Positions 34,832 through 43,253 of a DNA stretch of 64,000 nt are shown here, piece after piece. Under the pieces are notes generated by a model. It made no database searches, had not been told where the DNA came from, and saw nothing but the letters and a program-made list of their open reading frames with translations. Both the position numbers and the translations under genes were made by a program. Source of the stretch: a virus; the IMG/VR virus record IMGVR_UViG_3300032213_001813, positions 62,001 to 126,000 of that record; one strand, written 5' to 3'. How positions within the stretch are numbered: the stretch's first letter is position 1; the number at the start of each line of letters is the position of its first letter.

Positions 34832-35367
34832 TGATAAAACTAAAATCCATATTGAGTGAAGACCTATTTGGAACATCTCTAAAAATGAAACCACACGAAG
34901 CCTTAATGGTTAAATCGGTGGTTTCTTTTATGATGGATAAGTATAATTTTACTGCAAAGATAATAATAAAGAAAAAGGATAAAGTGGGGATGATTGGTGA
35001 TATATCCTTAAACTCAAATTCGGTAGATGGGAATAAATTTTATTTACATTTCAATCCCAATCAATCCTATAAGAGAATTATCCAATCTATGATACACGAA
35101 TTAACTCACGTTAAGCAGGTATCCAAAAATGAGTTACTACCAAACAAAGATTATACTTCTATCTTATGGAAAGGTAAAGAGTATATAACAGCAAAGGATT
35201 ATGGTAAGTTAATGAAATCCGATATCCAAACATATATGAAACTGCCGTGGGAAGTTGAAGCAAACGGAAATATGAATAGTTTATATTCTACTTTTATTGG
35301 TTCTAAACATTGGAAAGAATTAAAAGGTAAAGATGATACAATGGATTATATAATTGATAATATTTAA
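34831..35367 (+). CDS. Leader-bearing zinc metallopeptidase-like protein
   Basis: A GTG start at 34831 is supported because it restores the shared leader MIKLKSILSED and overlaps the preceding TAG. The 178-residue protein carries HELTH at residues 89-93, the HExxH zinc site, within SMIHELTHVKQ, and a later PWEVEAN whose Glu can be the third ligand. It is a probable single-domain metalloprotease. If packaged and ejected, it would be a protease delivered to the host cell (inference). Confidence 0.78.
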   Translation: MIKLKSILSEDLFGTSLKMKPHEALMVKSVVSFMMDKYNFTAKIIIKKKDKVGMIGDISLNSNSVDGNKFYLHFNPNQSYKRIIQSMIHELTHVKQVSKNELLPNKDYTSILWKGKEYITAKDYGKLMKSDIQTYMKLPWEVEANGNMNSLYSTFIGSKHWKELKGKDDTMDYIIDNI

Positions 35368-35371
35368 TAGT

Positions 35372-35914
35372 ATGATAAAGTTAAAAGATTTACTTTTTGA
35401 AAGGGAGATTGATATTCCAAAAAACAAATGGACTCCTATAATGAGGTCAGAATTACCTGATTTCAAACAACAAATATACGATTTGATTTCAACTGCTTAT
35501 GCTCCCATAGGTGGACACTCAAATGTGAAAGATAAAGATGATTTGCCGGGTGAAGGTGATTTCTTCGATGTGATAGATGTAGATGGTGATGATGAGATAG
35601 ATGCAGCAACGGTAGCAAAACACAAATCAGCTGGTAAGAAGTTTGTGGCATTAGGACACGATGGTTCTTCGGCAGGTAAATCTGCAGCAGTAAATCATCA
35701 AGTAGATAAACTAAAAGGTAGTGGATACTTTGTAGAGGTATCTGGTAAGATGAAAGATATTCTAATGGGTAAGGGATTACAACCAGTTACCGATGAGAAG
35801 ACAGTTCGTAAGGCTCTACCTAACAAAGATATTAAGTGGAATGGTGATGGTACATACGATAGAAAGATTGGTGGTACTATACACACTAAAATGATGTTTG
35901 GAAAACCAAGATGA
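35372..35914 (+). CDS. Leader-bearing protein 5, paralogue of the next gene
   Basis: The start at 35372 (not an upstream in-frame ATG at 35354) gives MIKLKDLLFEREID, matching the family leader. The body resembles the next gene: an IYDLISTAYAP helix, FFDVIDVDGDDEIDAATV, a KSAGKKFVALG strand, GSGYFVEVSGKMKDIL, and a shared FGKPR ending. The fold looks like a GNAT-type alpha/beta domain but no acetyl-CoA loop is clear. Confidence 0.72.
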   Translation: MIKLKDLLFEREIDIPKNKWTPIMRSELPDFKQQIYDLISTAYAPIGGHSNVKDKDDLPGEGDFFDVIDVDGDDEIDAATVAKHKSAGKKFVALGHDGSSAGKSAAVNHQVDKLKGSGYFVEVSGKMKDILMGKGLQPVTDEKTVRKALPNKDIKWNGDGTYDRKIGGTIHTKMMFGKPR

Positions 35915-36462
35915 TAAAGTTAGGTAACATAATGAACGAATTGGAAATCCCCTCCGGAAAATGGGTGGATATGAAAATGAGTGATATTGATGCATCTGGA
36001 ATGAAACTTATTTGGTCAATGTACAAAACTGCATACAAAGGACAGGGTTTGGACTTATCAGCAGGTAGTGCTAGTGAAATGCAATCAAAGTACAAAGCAA
36101 TTATGTTAATAGATGTGGATGATGATAAACAACCTGATGCATTCATTGTATATAAAATAACACCATTTGGTAAAAAAATAGCATTACTTGCAGCTAATAT
36201 AAAGAAGCAAGATGCTAAACGAGCAGTAGTTAAGAAATCAATAGAATTAGCAAAGACAAGTGGTTGGTACATTGAGGCAAGTGCAAAGATGGAAGATATA
36301 ATGAATTCCGCAAATGCACCTGTTGTGAGAGATGAAGAAAAGATACTTGCTATATTAGGAAACGAAAAGAAACCCGAATTTGTAGGTGATGGATACTACA
36401 CTCGTTCACTATCTAAAGTGGATAAACGTATCACAAAAAGAATCTACGGAAAACCAAAGTAA
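35911..36462 (+). CDS. Leader-bearing protein 6, paralogue of the previous gene
   Basis: Begins MIKLGNIMNELEIP. The body parallels the preceding protein: IWSMYKTAYKG, IMLIDVDDDKQPDAFIVYK, GWYIEASAKMEDIM and a final YGKPK. ATGA overlap with its paralogue. The pair probably arose by tandem duplication and has diverged strongly. Function unknown. Confidence 0.72.
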   Translation: MIKLGNIMNELEIPSGKWVDMKMSDIDASGMKLIWSMYKTAYKGQGLDLSAGSASEMQSKYKAIMLIDVDDDKQPDAFIVYKITPFGKKIALLAANIKKQDAKRAVVKKSIELAKTSGWYIEASAKMEDIMNSANAPVVRDEEKILAILGNEKKPEFVGDGYYTRSLSKVDKRITKRIYGKPK

Positions 36463-36486
36463 TCCTAACACCTTTTTATTAAAACT

Positions 36487-36499
36487 CTTATATTTATAT
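36487..36499 (+). promoter_or_regulatory. Candidate phage-specific promoter motif before the fibre gene
   Basis: CTTATATTTATAT, 31 bases before the ATG of the long fibre gene at 36531. Confidence 0.5.
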
Positions 36500-36530
36500 A
36501 GTGAAGAACTATACATAAGAATTTTATATA

Positions 36531-39500
36531 ATGGCGAATAAAAAAATAACCGAATTACCTTTAATCCATCGAGTATCTGGTTCAGTTGGGTATCTACCAG
36601 GTGATTTAAAATCCGTAATACCAATTGTTGTTGCTGGAACTACTACTCAAATGATAGCTGAGGACTTTAGTAAGTTTGTAAATGCATATAATGCACATAC
36701 TGGTTCAGCTGGTAACACATTCAAAGGACCTCAAACAATTCAATCAACTTTATCGGTAACACAAAATGCGTATGTTGGTGGTAATTTAGTTGTATCTGGT
36801 ACATTAACTGCGCAAGAATACTATTCAGAAATAACATCGGCATCCATAATTTATTCCGAAGGTTCGACTATATTTGGTAATACTTGGGATGATACTCATA
36901 CATTTACTGGTTCTATTATACTAAATGGTATATCTTTAAATAATCAAAGTAATAGAATAAATCAAGCAACTGCATCTTTGCAAGCATTTAGTGCTTCTCA
37001 AGATGATAGAAATTTTGTTTTAGGTATTGTAACTGGTTCAATAAATAGGGCAACCGCATCTTTACAAACATTTACCGCTTCTCAAGCTGATAGAAATTTT
37101 GTATTATCGATTGTAACTGGTTCAATAAATCAAGCAACTGCTTCAATACAAGCTCAAACTGCATCTTTATTACAATTTACCGCTTCTCAGGATAGTAGAA
37201 ATTTTACATTATCACAAGTAACTGGTTCATTTAACTATTTTTATCAAGCATCGGCATCTTTACAAACATTTACCGCATCACAAGCTGATAGGAATTTAGT
37301 ACTATCTACTGTAACTGGTTCAATAAATCAAGCAACTGCTTCAATACAATTACAAACCGCATCATTATTAGCATTTACTGCTTCGCAAGATGGTAGAAAC
37401 TTTACATTATCTCAAGTAACTGCTTCATTTAACTATTTTTATCAAGCAACTGCATCTTTGCAAGCATTTAGTTCTTCACAAGCTGATAGAAATTTGATAT
37501 TATCTACCGTAACTGGTTCGATAAATCAAGCAACCGCATCGATACAAACACAAACTGCATCATTATTGGCATTTACCGCTTCGCAAGATGGTAGAAATTT
37601 AACACTTTCAACTGTAACTGGTTCTCTTATAGGAATCACAAATGGTTTGATGGCATTTACTGCGGCATTGGATAATACATACGCAACTGATGCACAATTA
37701 TACCAATTATATCAGGCAACTCGTTCATTAGAATTACATAGTGGTTCAATGGTAGGTGTGACAAATGATTTGATGCAATATACAGCTTCTTTGAAGAATA
37801 GTACAATAGTATCTTCATCAACTCAAATATTTACTGGGTATGATTACGAAATTCACGTTAGTCAAGTAGACGGAAACGATACAACTGGTAATGGTGATTT
37901 ACTTACTCCGGTTGCAAGTATTACAAAGGCTTTACAAATTGTTTCTTCATCGTACTTATCAACTGATAGAAGAACGATTATTATACATCCCGGAACTTAT
38001 ACCGAAAGTCCAACCGTTACTTTAGCAAACACTTATATCTTTGCTTTGGGATTATTGGGAGCTAATACGGCAATTGCTGGAACTCTAACAATAAACGCAG
38101 CGTGTCGTGTTTCTGGTATAAAAATGACTAATTTAGTTGTAAACACTACATCACCTGTATATATCAATAACACAACAGTAGATACTCAAATGACGGTTAC
38201 TAATACCGGTTACTTAGAAACTACGGGTTGTTCTTTCCAATGTCCTAGTGGGGTAACGGTTAGTGGAGCAGCACCAGGTGTAGTATTTAATTCTACTACA
38301 TTATGGGGTCTTGTTGTAAATAACGCTTCGGCTGTTGTAGTAGTAAGAAATTCTCCGCAAGTGTTAGTTGCTACGGTAACTGCTGGAAATTTAGCACTAT
38401 CCAATACTTTATTATTTTCATCTACTCCTACTGGAAACGCAATTACTACAAGCGCTGGTTCGGTTGTAACCTTATCTAATTTAAATATTCTTGATAATAC
38501 TGGATTGGCGGTTGCTAGAGTAAGTCTTTCAGGCTTTTATTCAATTATTGATGTTGTATATGATAAACCAAATTCAACTTTAGTGGCTTTATCGGGAACT
38601 GGTGGCCCTCTTAACGCAATTGATTATTTCCAATACATAAACGCTGATAAATTTATTACGCAAGGTGGGACGGGTTATCAATTTCTAAAAGGAGATGGTT
38701 CTCTTGATTCTACAATGCCATCATCATTACAACAAACAACGGCATCATTAAATTTAACTACTGGTTCAATCAAAGGTGAGATAGCTGGTATAGAAGCATA
38801 TACATCATCGTTAAAAGCAGCAATAAGTGTAAGTGGTACTAATGTTCAAATTATTGGAGATTTGAATGTAAACAAATTAAACGTACAATATATATCATCT
38901 TCAGTATTAGTAACATCTGGTTCTAACATATTTGGTGACCAATCTACGGATAAGCATGAGTTTACTGGTTCGGTATATTTACAAAACTCTTTGATATTAG
39001 GTACTGAAGTATTGGGTAATGCTGGGTTGAATTCAGTTAGTAGTTCATTGATTGGTATTACAAATGGTTTGATGACATTGACAGCATCATTAAAATCACA
39101 ATCTATATTAAGTGGTAGTGGTTTAACAAATTATATTCCAATTTACAATGGTACTACCGCATTAAGTAGTAGTATAATATTCCAATCTACGGGAAGTATT
39201 GGAACGGGTGGTAAGGGTATTACTATTGGTAGTGATGTAGCAATGTATAAGTTTGCAGTAAATCCTATTGCTAATACATATTTTGGTATAGGGTACACCG
39301 ATACCGATAGTGTATTTATGACTGCAGTGGATAACACTTATTTACCAAAACCAATCGTTTATGCTGCATCATCTTACAAATGGTACGCCAACTCATTGAC
39401 AAGTACATACAATTTAACAATGGTTATCCAATCAGCATCACTAAATGTAGGATTTGGTGGTATTGAGAATCCATTACATAAAGTTGATATTAGTGGTAGT

Positions 39501-39701
39501 GCTAGAGTATCGAATGGAATGACGGTTAGTGGCTCATTATTAGCAAGTGGTTCATCTCACACAATACAAAATGGTTATGTAATACTTCAACAAGTTTCAC
39601 AAAGTTTGAATTTTGTAGATGATACGGCAGCAGCAGCTGGTGGTGTACCATTGGGTGGATTGTATAGAAATGGAAACTTCATAGTAATTAGAATAGTATA
39701 A
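36531..39701 (+). CDS. Long tail-fibre/appendage protein with repeats and beta-helix
   Basis: A 1056-residue virion protein. The N-terminus MANKKITELPLI is a fibre anchor seen in other phages. Residues about 140-370 hold seven copies of an F-x-A-S-Q-x-x-R-N...V-T-G-S repeat, probably a trimeric coiled or beta-spiral shaft. Residues about 440-680 contain DGNDTTGNGDLLTPVASITK and HPGTYTESPTV, the pattern of a right-handed parallel beta-helix. The C-terminal 300 residues have repeated GSGLTNYIPIYNG and FTGSVYLQ elements typical of fibre tips. No catalytic motif is seen. Confidence 0.85.
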   Translation: MANKKITELPLIHRVSGSVGYLPGDLKSVIPIVVAGTTTQMIAEDFSKFVNAYNAHTGSAGNTFKGPQTIQSTLSVTQNAYVGGNLVVSGTLTAQEYYSEITSASIIYSEGSTIFGNTWDDTHTFTGSIILNGISLNNQSNRINQATASLQAFSASQDDRNFVLGIVTGSINRATASLQTFTASQADRNFVLSIVTGSINQATASIQAQTASLLQFTASQDSRNFTLSQVTGSFNYFYQASASLQTFTASQADRNLVLSTVTGSINQATASIQLQTASLLAFTASQDGRNFTLSQVTASFNYFYQATASLQAFSSSQADRNLILSTVTGSINQATASIQTQTASLLAFTASQDGRNLTLSTVTGSLIGITNGLMAFTAALDNTYATDAQLYQLYQATRSLELHSGSMVGVTNDLMQYTASLKNSTIVSSSTQIFTGYDYEIHVSQVDGNDTTGNGDLLTPVASITKALQIVSSSYLSTDRRTIIIHPGTYTESPTVTLANTYIFALGLLGANTAIAGTLTINAACRVSGIKMTNLVVNTTSPVYINNTTVDTQMTVTNTGYLETTGCSFQCPSGVTVSGAAPGVVFNSTTLWGLVVNNASAVVVVRNSPQVLVATVTAGNLALSNTLLFSSTPTGNAITTSAGSVVTLSNLNILDNTGLAVARVSLSGFYSIIDVVYDKPNSTLVALSGTGGPLNAIDYFQYINADKFITQGGTGYQFLKGDGSLDSTMPSSLQQTTASLNLTTGSIKGEIAGIEAYTSSLKAAISVSGTNVQIIGDLNVNKLNVQYISSSVLVTSGSNIFGDQSTDKHEFTGSVYLQNSLILGTEVLGNAGLNSVSSSLIGITNGLMTLTASLKSQSILSGSGLTNYIPIYNGTTALSSSIIFQSTGSIGTGGKGITIGSDVAMYKFAVNPIANTYFGIGYTDTDSVFMTAVDNTYLPKPIVYAASSYKWYANSLTSTYNLTMVIQSASLNVGFGGIENPLHKVDISGSARVSNGMTVSGSLLASGSSHTIQNGYVILQQVSQSLNFVDDTAAAAGGVPLGGLYRNGNFIVIRIV
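36955..37640 (+). repeat. In-frame tandem repeats in the fibre shaft
   Basis: Seven imperfect units recognised by SQ-x-x-RN followed by VTGS or VTAS. Units of shorter and longer type partly alternate, suggesting stepwise duplication of a two-unit block. Confidence 0.85.
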
Positions 39702-39722
39702 AAACAATAAAATAATACGAAT

Positions 39723-40409
39723 ATGCCTTTAATATTATCAGGTTCAGTAGACATAAGTGGTTCAATGACCGCAACAACAATAATAGTATCCGCAGCAGGT
39801 GGAGGAGGGATGGTATCATCTTCACAACAAATACAAAACTATAATCTATTTGCGGTAACATCATCGGCAAATACATTCTATGGTAATCAAAGAATAACTG
39901 GTTCACTAAATGTAAGTGGAAGTTTAATAGTTGGTGGAACGGATGTTACGCATTATATTGGTGAATCATATGGAGGGGGAATTGTATTTTATGTATATGA
40001 TGGTGGTAAGCATGGGTTAATAGCAGCAACATCAGACCAATCTTCTGGAACAACTTGGTATAATGGTGGTTATGCAGCTGCAAATACGCCATTTGATGGT
40101 ATTAATGCTGGTATAAGAAATACTATAAGTATCACATCCGTTTATCAAACAGGAAGTTACGCTGCTGAAATATGTGCATTTTTTAATGGTGGAAATTTTG
40201 GTGATTGGTATTTACCAAGTAAATATGAGTTAAATTTACTATATCAACAAAAAACAATTGTAGGTGGATTTGCAAATGATTCTTATTGGAGTTCTACGGA
40301 GTTACATCCAAATAATGCTAGAGCATCAACTCAAGCATTTACAAATGGAGTTCAAAACAACCACGATAAAAGTTCTACATTCCCTGTCCGTGCCATCCGT
40401 GCTTTTTAA
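39723..40409 (+). CDS. Fibre protein with Lcl/DUF1566-like C-type-lectin-like domain
   Basis: A 228-residue protein. The first 75 residues are fibre-like (SGSVDISGSMTATTI, ITGSLNVSGSLIVGG), matching the C-terminal style of the preceding fibre. The rest is a DUF1566-type domain: GGGIVFYVYDGGKHGLIAA, FGDWYLPSKYELNLLYQ, YWSSTE and a final FPVRAIRAF. Such domains bind surface ligands, so this may be the receptor-binding tip. Confidence 0.85.
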   Translation: MPLILSGSVDISGSMTATTIIVSAAGGGGMVSSSQQIQNYNLFAVTSSANTFYGNQRITGSLNVSGSLIVGGTDVTHYIGESYGGGIVFYVYDGGKHGLIAATSDQSSGTTWYNGGYAAANTPFDGINAGIRNTISITSVYQTGSYAAEICAFFNGGNFGDWYLPSKYELNLLYQQKTIVGGFANDSYWSSTELHPNNARASTQAFTNGVQNNHDKSSTFPVRAIRAF

Positions 40410-40434
40410 TTATTGGAAAACAACTAATTAACCA

Positions 40435-42036
40435 ATGAAAGAATATAATGTTGCATTAAAAGCCGGAGTAGATTACGATGGATTTTGGGAAGATATGGAG
40501 ACCGAAAATGATGGACTCCTATACATTCCAAATCGTAAGGTAGAGTTTACAAATGAAAGACCTTCTTCTCTTCGTCAATGTTGGTATTTGCTGACAGATG
40601 AAGAAGCAGAATCACTAAGAGGAGATGAAAGAGTATTTTGTGTAGAGATACCACCCGAACATAGGGATGATATCGTAATGGGGTTTAGAGCAACTCAAAT
40701 CGCAGACTTTACCAAAACCACATCAGATAGTGGGGCATTTACCAATTGGGGTTTAATTCGTTCATCAAATACAACAAACGTTTATGGTACTGGTACAACT
40801 ACCGCATTAAACTACGATTACACATTGGATGGAACTGGTGTGGATGTGGTTATTCAGGATAGTGGATTACAAGTTGACCATCCCGAATTTACGGATGTCA
40901 ATAATAATACTAGAGTCCAACAACTAAATTGGGGTACATATAGTGGTGGGGCATTTACACAAAACGCAAATCATTATAGAGATTACGATGGACATGGAAC
41001 TCACGTAGCAGGTACTGCTTGTGGTAAAACATATGGTTGGGCAAAGGGAGCACAAATATATTCTCAAAAGTTAAGTGGATTAGAGGGAAGTGGTGATAGT
41101 GGTACTGGTATTAGTATTACTTACGCATTTGATGCTATTAAGACTTGGCATAGTTCTAAGGCGGGAGCTAGACCTACGGTGGTTAATATGAGTTGGGGAT
41201 ATGGTACATTTTACAATACCGTAACCTCATTAACTTATAGAGGTACAACATATTCGGATGCTAACACAACTGGAAACTCAAGTTATCGTTTAACTAATTA
41301 CGGATTATACCCATCTTCTGGTGCATATGGGGGATACACTTATGTTACCAATGTTAGAATAGGTTCGGTAGATACTGATATTGAAGAAATGATTGCGGCT
41401 GGAATTGTAGTTTGTATAGCAGCTGGTAATCGTTCTCATAAAATCGATGTTAGTGGTGGTTCAGATTATAATAACTATGTAAGTACCGACCAGGGTACTA
41501 AATACTACAATAGAGGTTCATCTCCTTATAGTGATAATGCATTTATGGTAGGTTCTATGGATAGTACTACATTTAGTGCAGAATTTGACCAAAAGGCAAC
41601 TTATTCCGAAACTGGACCAGGTGTTAATATTTGGGCACCTGGTACTGATATTATGAGTGCTACATCAAATACAAACGCATTTAGTGGACAGAATTATCAT
41701 TTGAACGCATCCTTTAAGCAAGTTAATATTAGTGGTACATCAATGGCATCACCGCAAGTAGCTGGAGTGGCTGCATTATATTTACAAAAATACCCAACAG
41801 CAACACCCTCATATACTAAATTGCAGTTACAATTGGCTACGGGTAATAAAATATACACTACGGGGGTGAGTATTGATTATTCGGATAGTAGAAGTTTATT
41901 AGGTTCATATCAATATGTATTATATAGTGCATTCCAAGCAGAATCATCAACTTCTCCATTGTATACTGTACAACCCGATTTGGTATTTGGAGGTACTAAC
42001 ATATCATTTGGTGGTGCTGGACTTAGTTTTGTATAG
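40435..42036 (+). CDS. Subtilisin-like serine protease (S8 family)
   Basis: A 533-residue protein with an intact catalytic triad: Asp142 in VIQDSGLQVDHP, His187 in DGHGTHVAGTA, and Ser436 in SGTSMASPQVAG; the oxyanion Asn is Asn332 in AAGN. There is no signal peptide, and residues 1-120 form an N-terminal region that is not a standard propeptide. The last 75 residues form a short beta tail. Placed straight after the fibre genes, it is probably a virion-associated protease that cleaves host surface proteins or processes fibres (inference). Confidence 0.92.
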   Translation: MKEYNVALKAGVDYDGFWEDMETENDGLLYIPNRKVEFTNERPSSLRQCWYLLTDEEAESLRGDERVFCVEIPPEHRDDIVMGFRATQIADFTKTTSDSGAFTNWGLIRSSNTTNVYGTGTTTALNYDYTLDGTGVDVVIQDSGLQVDHPEFTDVNNNTRVQQLNWGTYSGGAFTQNANHYRDYDGHGTHVAGTACGKTYGWAKGAQIYSQKLSGLEGSGDSGTGISITYAFDAIKTWHSSKAGARPTVVNMSWGYGTFYNTVTSLTYRGTTYSDANTTGNSSYRLTNYGLYPSSGAYGGYTYVTNVRIGSVDTDIEEMIAAGIVVCIAAGNRSHKIDVSGGSDYNNYVSTDQGTKYYNRGSSPYSDNAFMVGSMDSTTFSAEFDQKATYSETGPGVNIWAPGTDIMSATSNTNAFSGQNYHLNASFKQVNISGTSMASPQVAGVAALYLQKYPTATPSYTKLQLQLATGNKIYTTGVSIDYSDSRSLLGSYQYVLYSAFQAESSTSPLYTVQPDLVFGGTNISFGGAGLSFV

Positions 42037-42085
42037 AATAATTTAAAAAGAGAATACTTATAATTGTTATAAATAAAGACAAGTT

Positions 42086-42550
42086 ATGATATATTGGTTT
42101 ACGGGACAGTCTGGTGCAGGTAAAACTGTATTAGCTACTAAATTAAAAGAATTTCTTCAAACGGAAAAACGAAATTGGAGAAAGGATGTATTTCAAATCG
42201 ATGGTGATATTGTAAGAGAACTCACCAATAATCAAGACCAATCCGAAGTAGGGAATATCGAAAACATAAAGGATACACAACTAATAGCCGAATACATACA
42301 TAATTCAGGTTCAGATGTAGTTGTATCAATGGTAACTCCATACAAAGAATTAAGAGAAGGGTTTAAGGCACAAATCGGTGAAAGGATAGTAGAGATATAT
42401 GTGTACACTACAAAAAAGAAATTAGTACAATCCCCATCAGATTACGAAACGCCGGAGGAAAACTTCTTTGAAATCAATACAACATCAGATAACCCAACCC
42501 AATCATTTTCCAAGCTAATAAATTATCTAAAAGATATAGATAAATTGTAA
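42086..42550 (+). CDS. Adenylylsulfate kinase-like P-loop kinase
   Basis: A 154-residue P-loop protein. The N-terminal IYWFTGQSGAGKTVLA and FQIDGDIVREL follow APS kinase (CysC), which phosphorylates adenylylsulfate at the 3'-OH to give PAPS. The C-terminal half is reduced and lacks a clear lid motif. In a phage it may instead act on another nucleotide or on a sugar or phosphate group. No sulfotransferase is seen nearby. Confidence 0.78.
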   Translation: MIYWFTGQSGAGKTVLATKLKEFLQTEKRNWRKDVFQIDGDIVRELTNNQDQSEVGNIENIKDTQLIAEYIHNSGSDVVVSMVTPYKELREGFKAQIGERIVEIYVYTTKKKLVQSPSDYETPEENFFEINTTSDNPTQSFSKLINYLKDIDKL

Positions 42551-42566
42551 GAAAAAATAAAAATGA

Positions 42567-42578
42567 TATACTTATATA
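42567..42578 (+). promoter_or_regulatory. Possible divergent copy of the phage promoter motif
   Basis: TATACTTATATA, 29 bases before the ATG at 42608. One mismatch from the core of the other copies. Confidence 0.35.
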
Positions 42579-42607
42579 AAAGAATAAATTAGTATATCAA
42601 TTTAGTT

Positions 42608-43168
42608 ATGGAAGAAGAATTGGAGGATGATGGGTTTTCGAACTACAATCCAAAGAAAAAAAATCATTATTTTATACCAACCAATCGTAAGAGGGGTGTT
42701 GGTGCAAAACCACTATTAGAATCCGAAATCAAAGAGGTTCAAAAGAAAGCACGTTCCGCAATGGAAGCTGCTCGTTTCTTAGGTGTATCTTATAACACCT
42801 ATAAAAAATACGCAAGAATGTATGGGATATTTGATGTACTGAAGAATCCATCTGGGTATGGTATTCGTAAGGGAGTTGGTATGCCTGGTCATAACAATTT
42901 AGATGATATCCTAAGTGGTAAACATCCAAACTATCCTGTATGGAAATTAAAACGTAGAATTCTATCACATGGTTATATGTTGGAAAAGTGTAACAATTGT
43001 GGATTTGAAGAAAGAAGAGTAACAGACCACAAAGTTCCGCTTGTGTTGGATTTTTTAGATGGAAATAGGAAGAACTTCGAATATGACAATTTGCGTATGT
43101 TATGCTTCAACTGTTCGTTCTTAATCAACGGAAATCTTACAGGTCCTCGTAAAGATTATGACTATTAA
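42608..43168 (+). CDS. HNH-type endonuclease or DNA-binding protein with helix-turn-helix
   Basis: A 186-residue protein. Residues about 45-80 (KKARSAMEAARFLGVSYNTYKKYARMYG) contain a helix-turn-helix. The C-terminal part has CNNCGF, TDHKVPLVLDFLDGN, then NLRMLCFNCS, the zinc-bound beta-beta-alpha layout of HNH nucleases with two Cys pairs. It may be a free-standing homing endonuclease or a DNA-processing factor. The basic His-Asn-His residues are only partly clear. Confidence 0.72.
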   Translation: MEEELEDDGFSNYNPKKKNHYFIPTNRKRGVGAKPLLESEIKEVQKKARSAMEAARFLGVSYNTYKKYARMYGIFDVLKNPSGYGIRKGVGMPGHNNLDDILSGKHPNYPVWKLKRRILSHGYMLEKCNNCGFEERRVTDHKVPLVLDFLDGNRKNFEYDNLRMLCFNCSFLINGNLTGPRKDYDY

Positions 43169-43169
43169 T

Positions 43170-43200
43170 TTGGAAATCTAAAATATTATTAGTATCTTTG
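43170..43200 (+). promoter_or_regulatory. Host-type promoter
   Basis: TTG at 43170-43172, 20-base spacer, TATCTTTG at 43193-43200; start codon at 43221. Confidence 0.8.
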
Positions 43201-43220
43201 TAAATTATAAACCAAAAAGT

Positions 43221-43253
43221 ATGTTTTTAAAAAATCTATTTAAAAAGAAAAAG
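43221..43253 (+). repeat. 33-base direct repeat, copy 1
   Basis: Identical to 43980-44012; covers the first eleven codons of each member of the duplicate gene pair. Confidence 0.9.

Noticed and set aside
42068-42075. TATAAATA, a T4 late promoter box, before the kinase-like gene
   Set aside because: A single match on the + strand in a very AT-rich genome; the recurrent motif elsewhere is different, so it is not listed as a promoter.
42608-43168. HNH gene as part of a group I intron or inserted element
   Set aside because: Neighbouring genes are intact on both sides and no split gene or intron core is seen, so only a free-standing gene is claimed.
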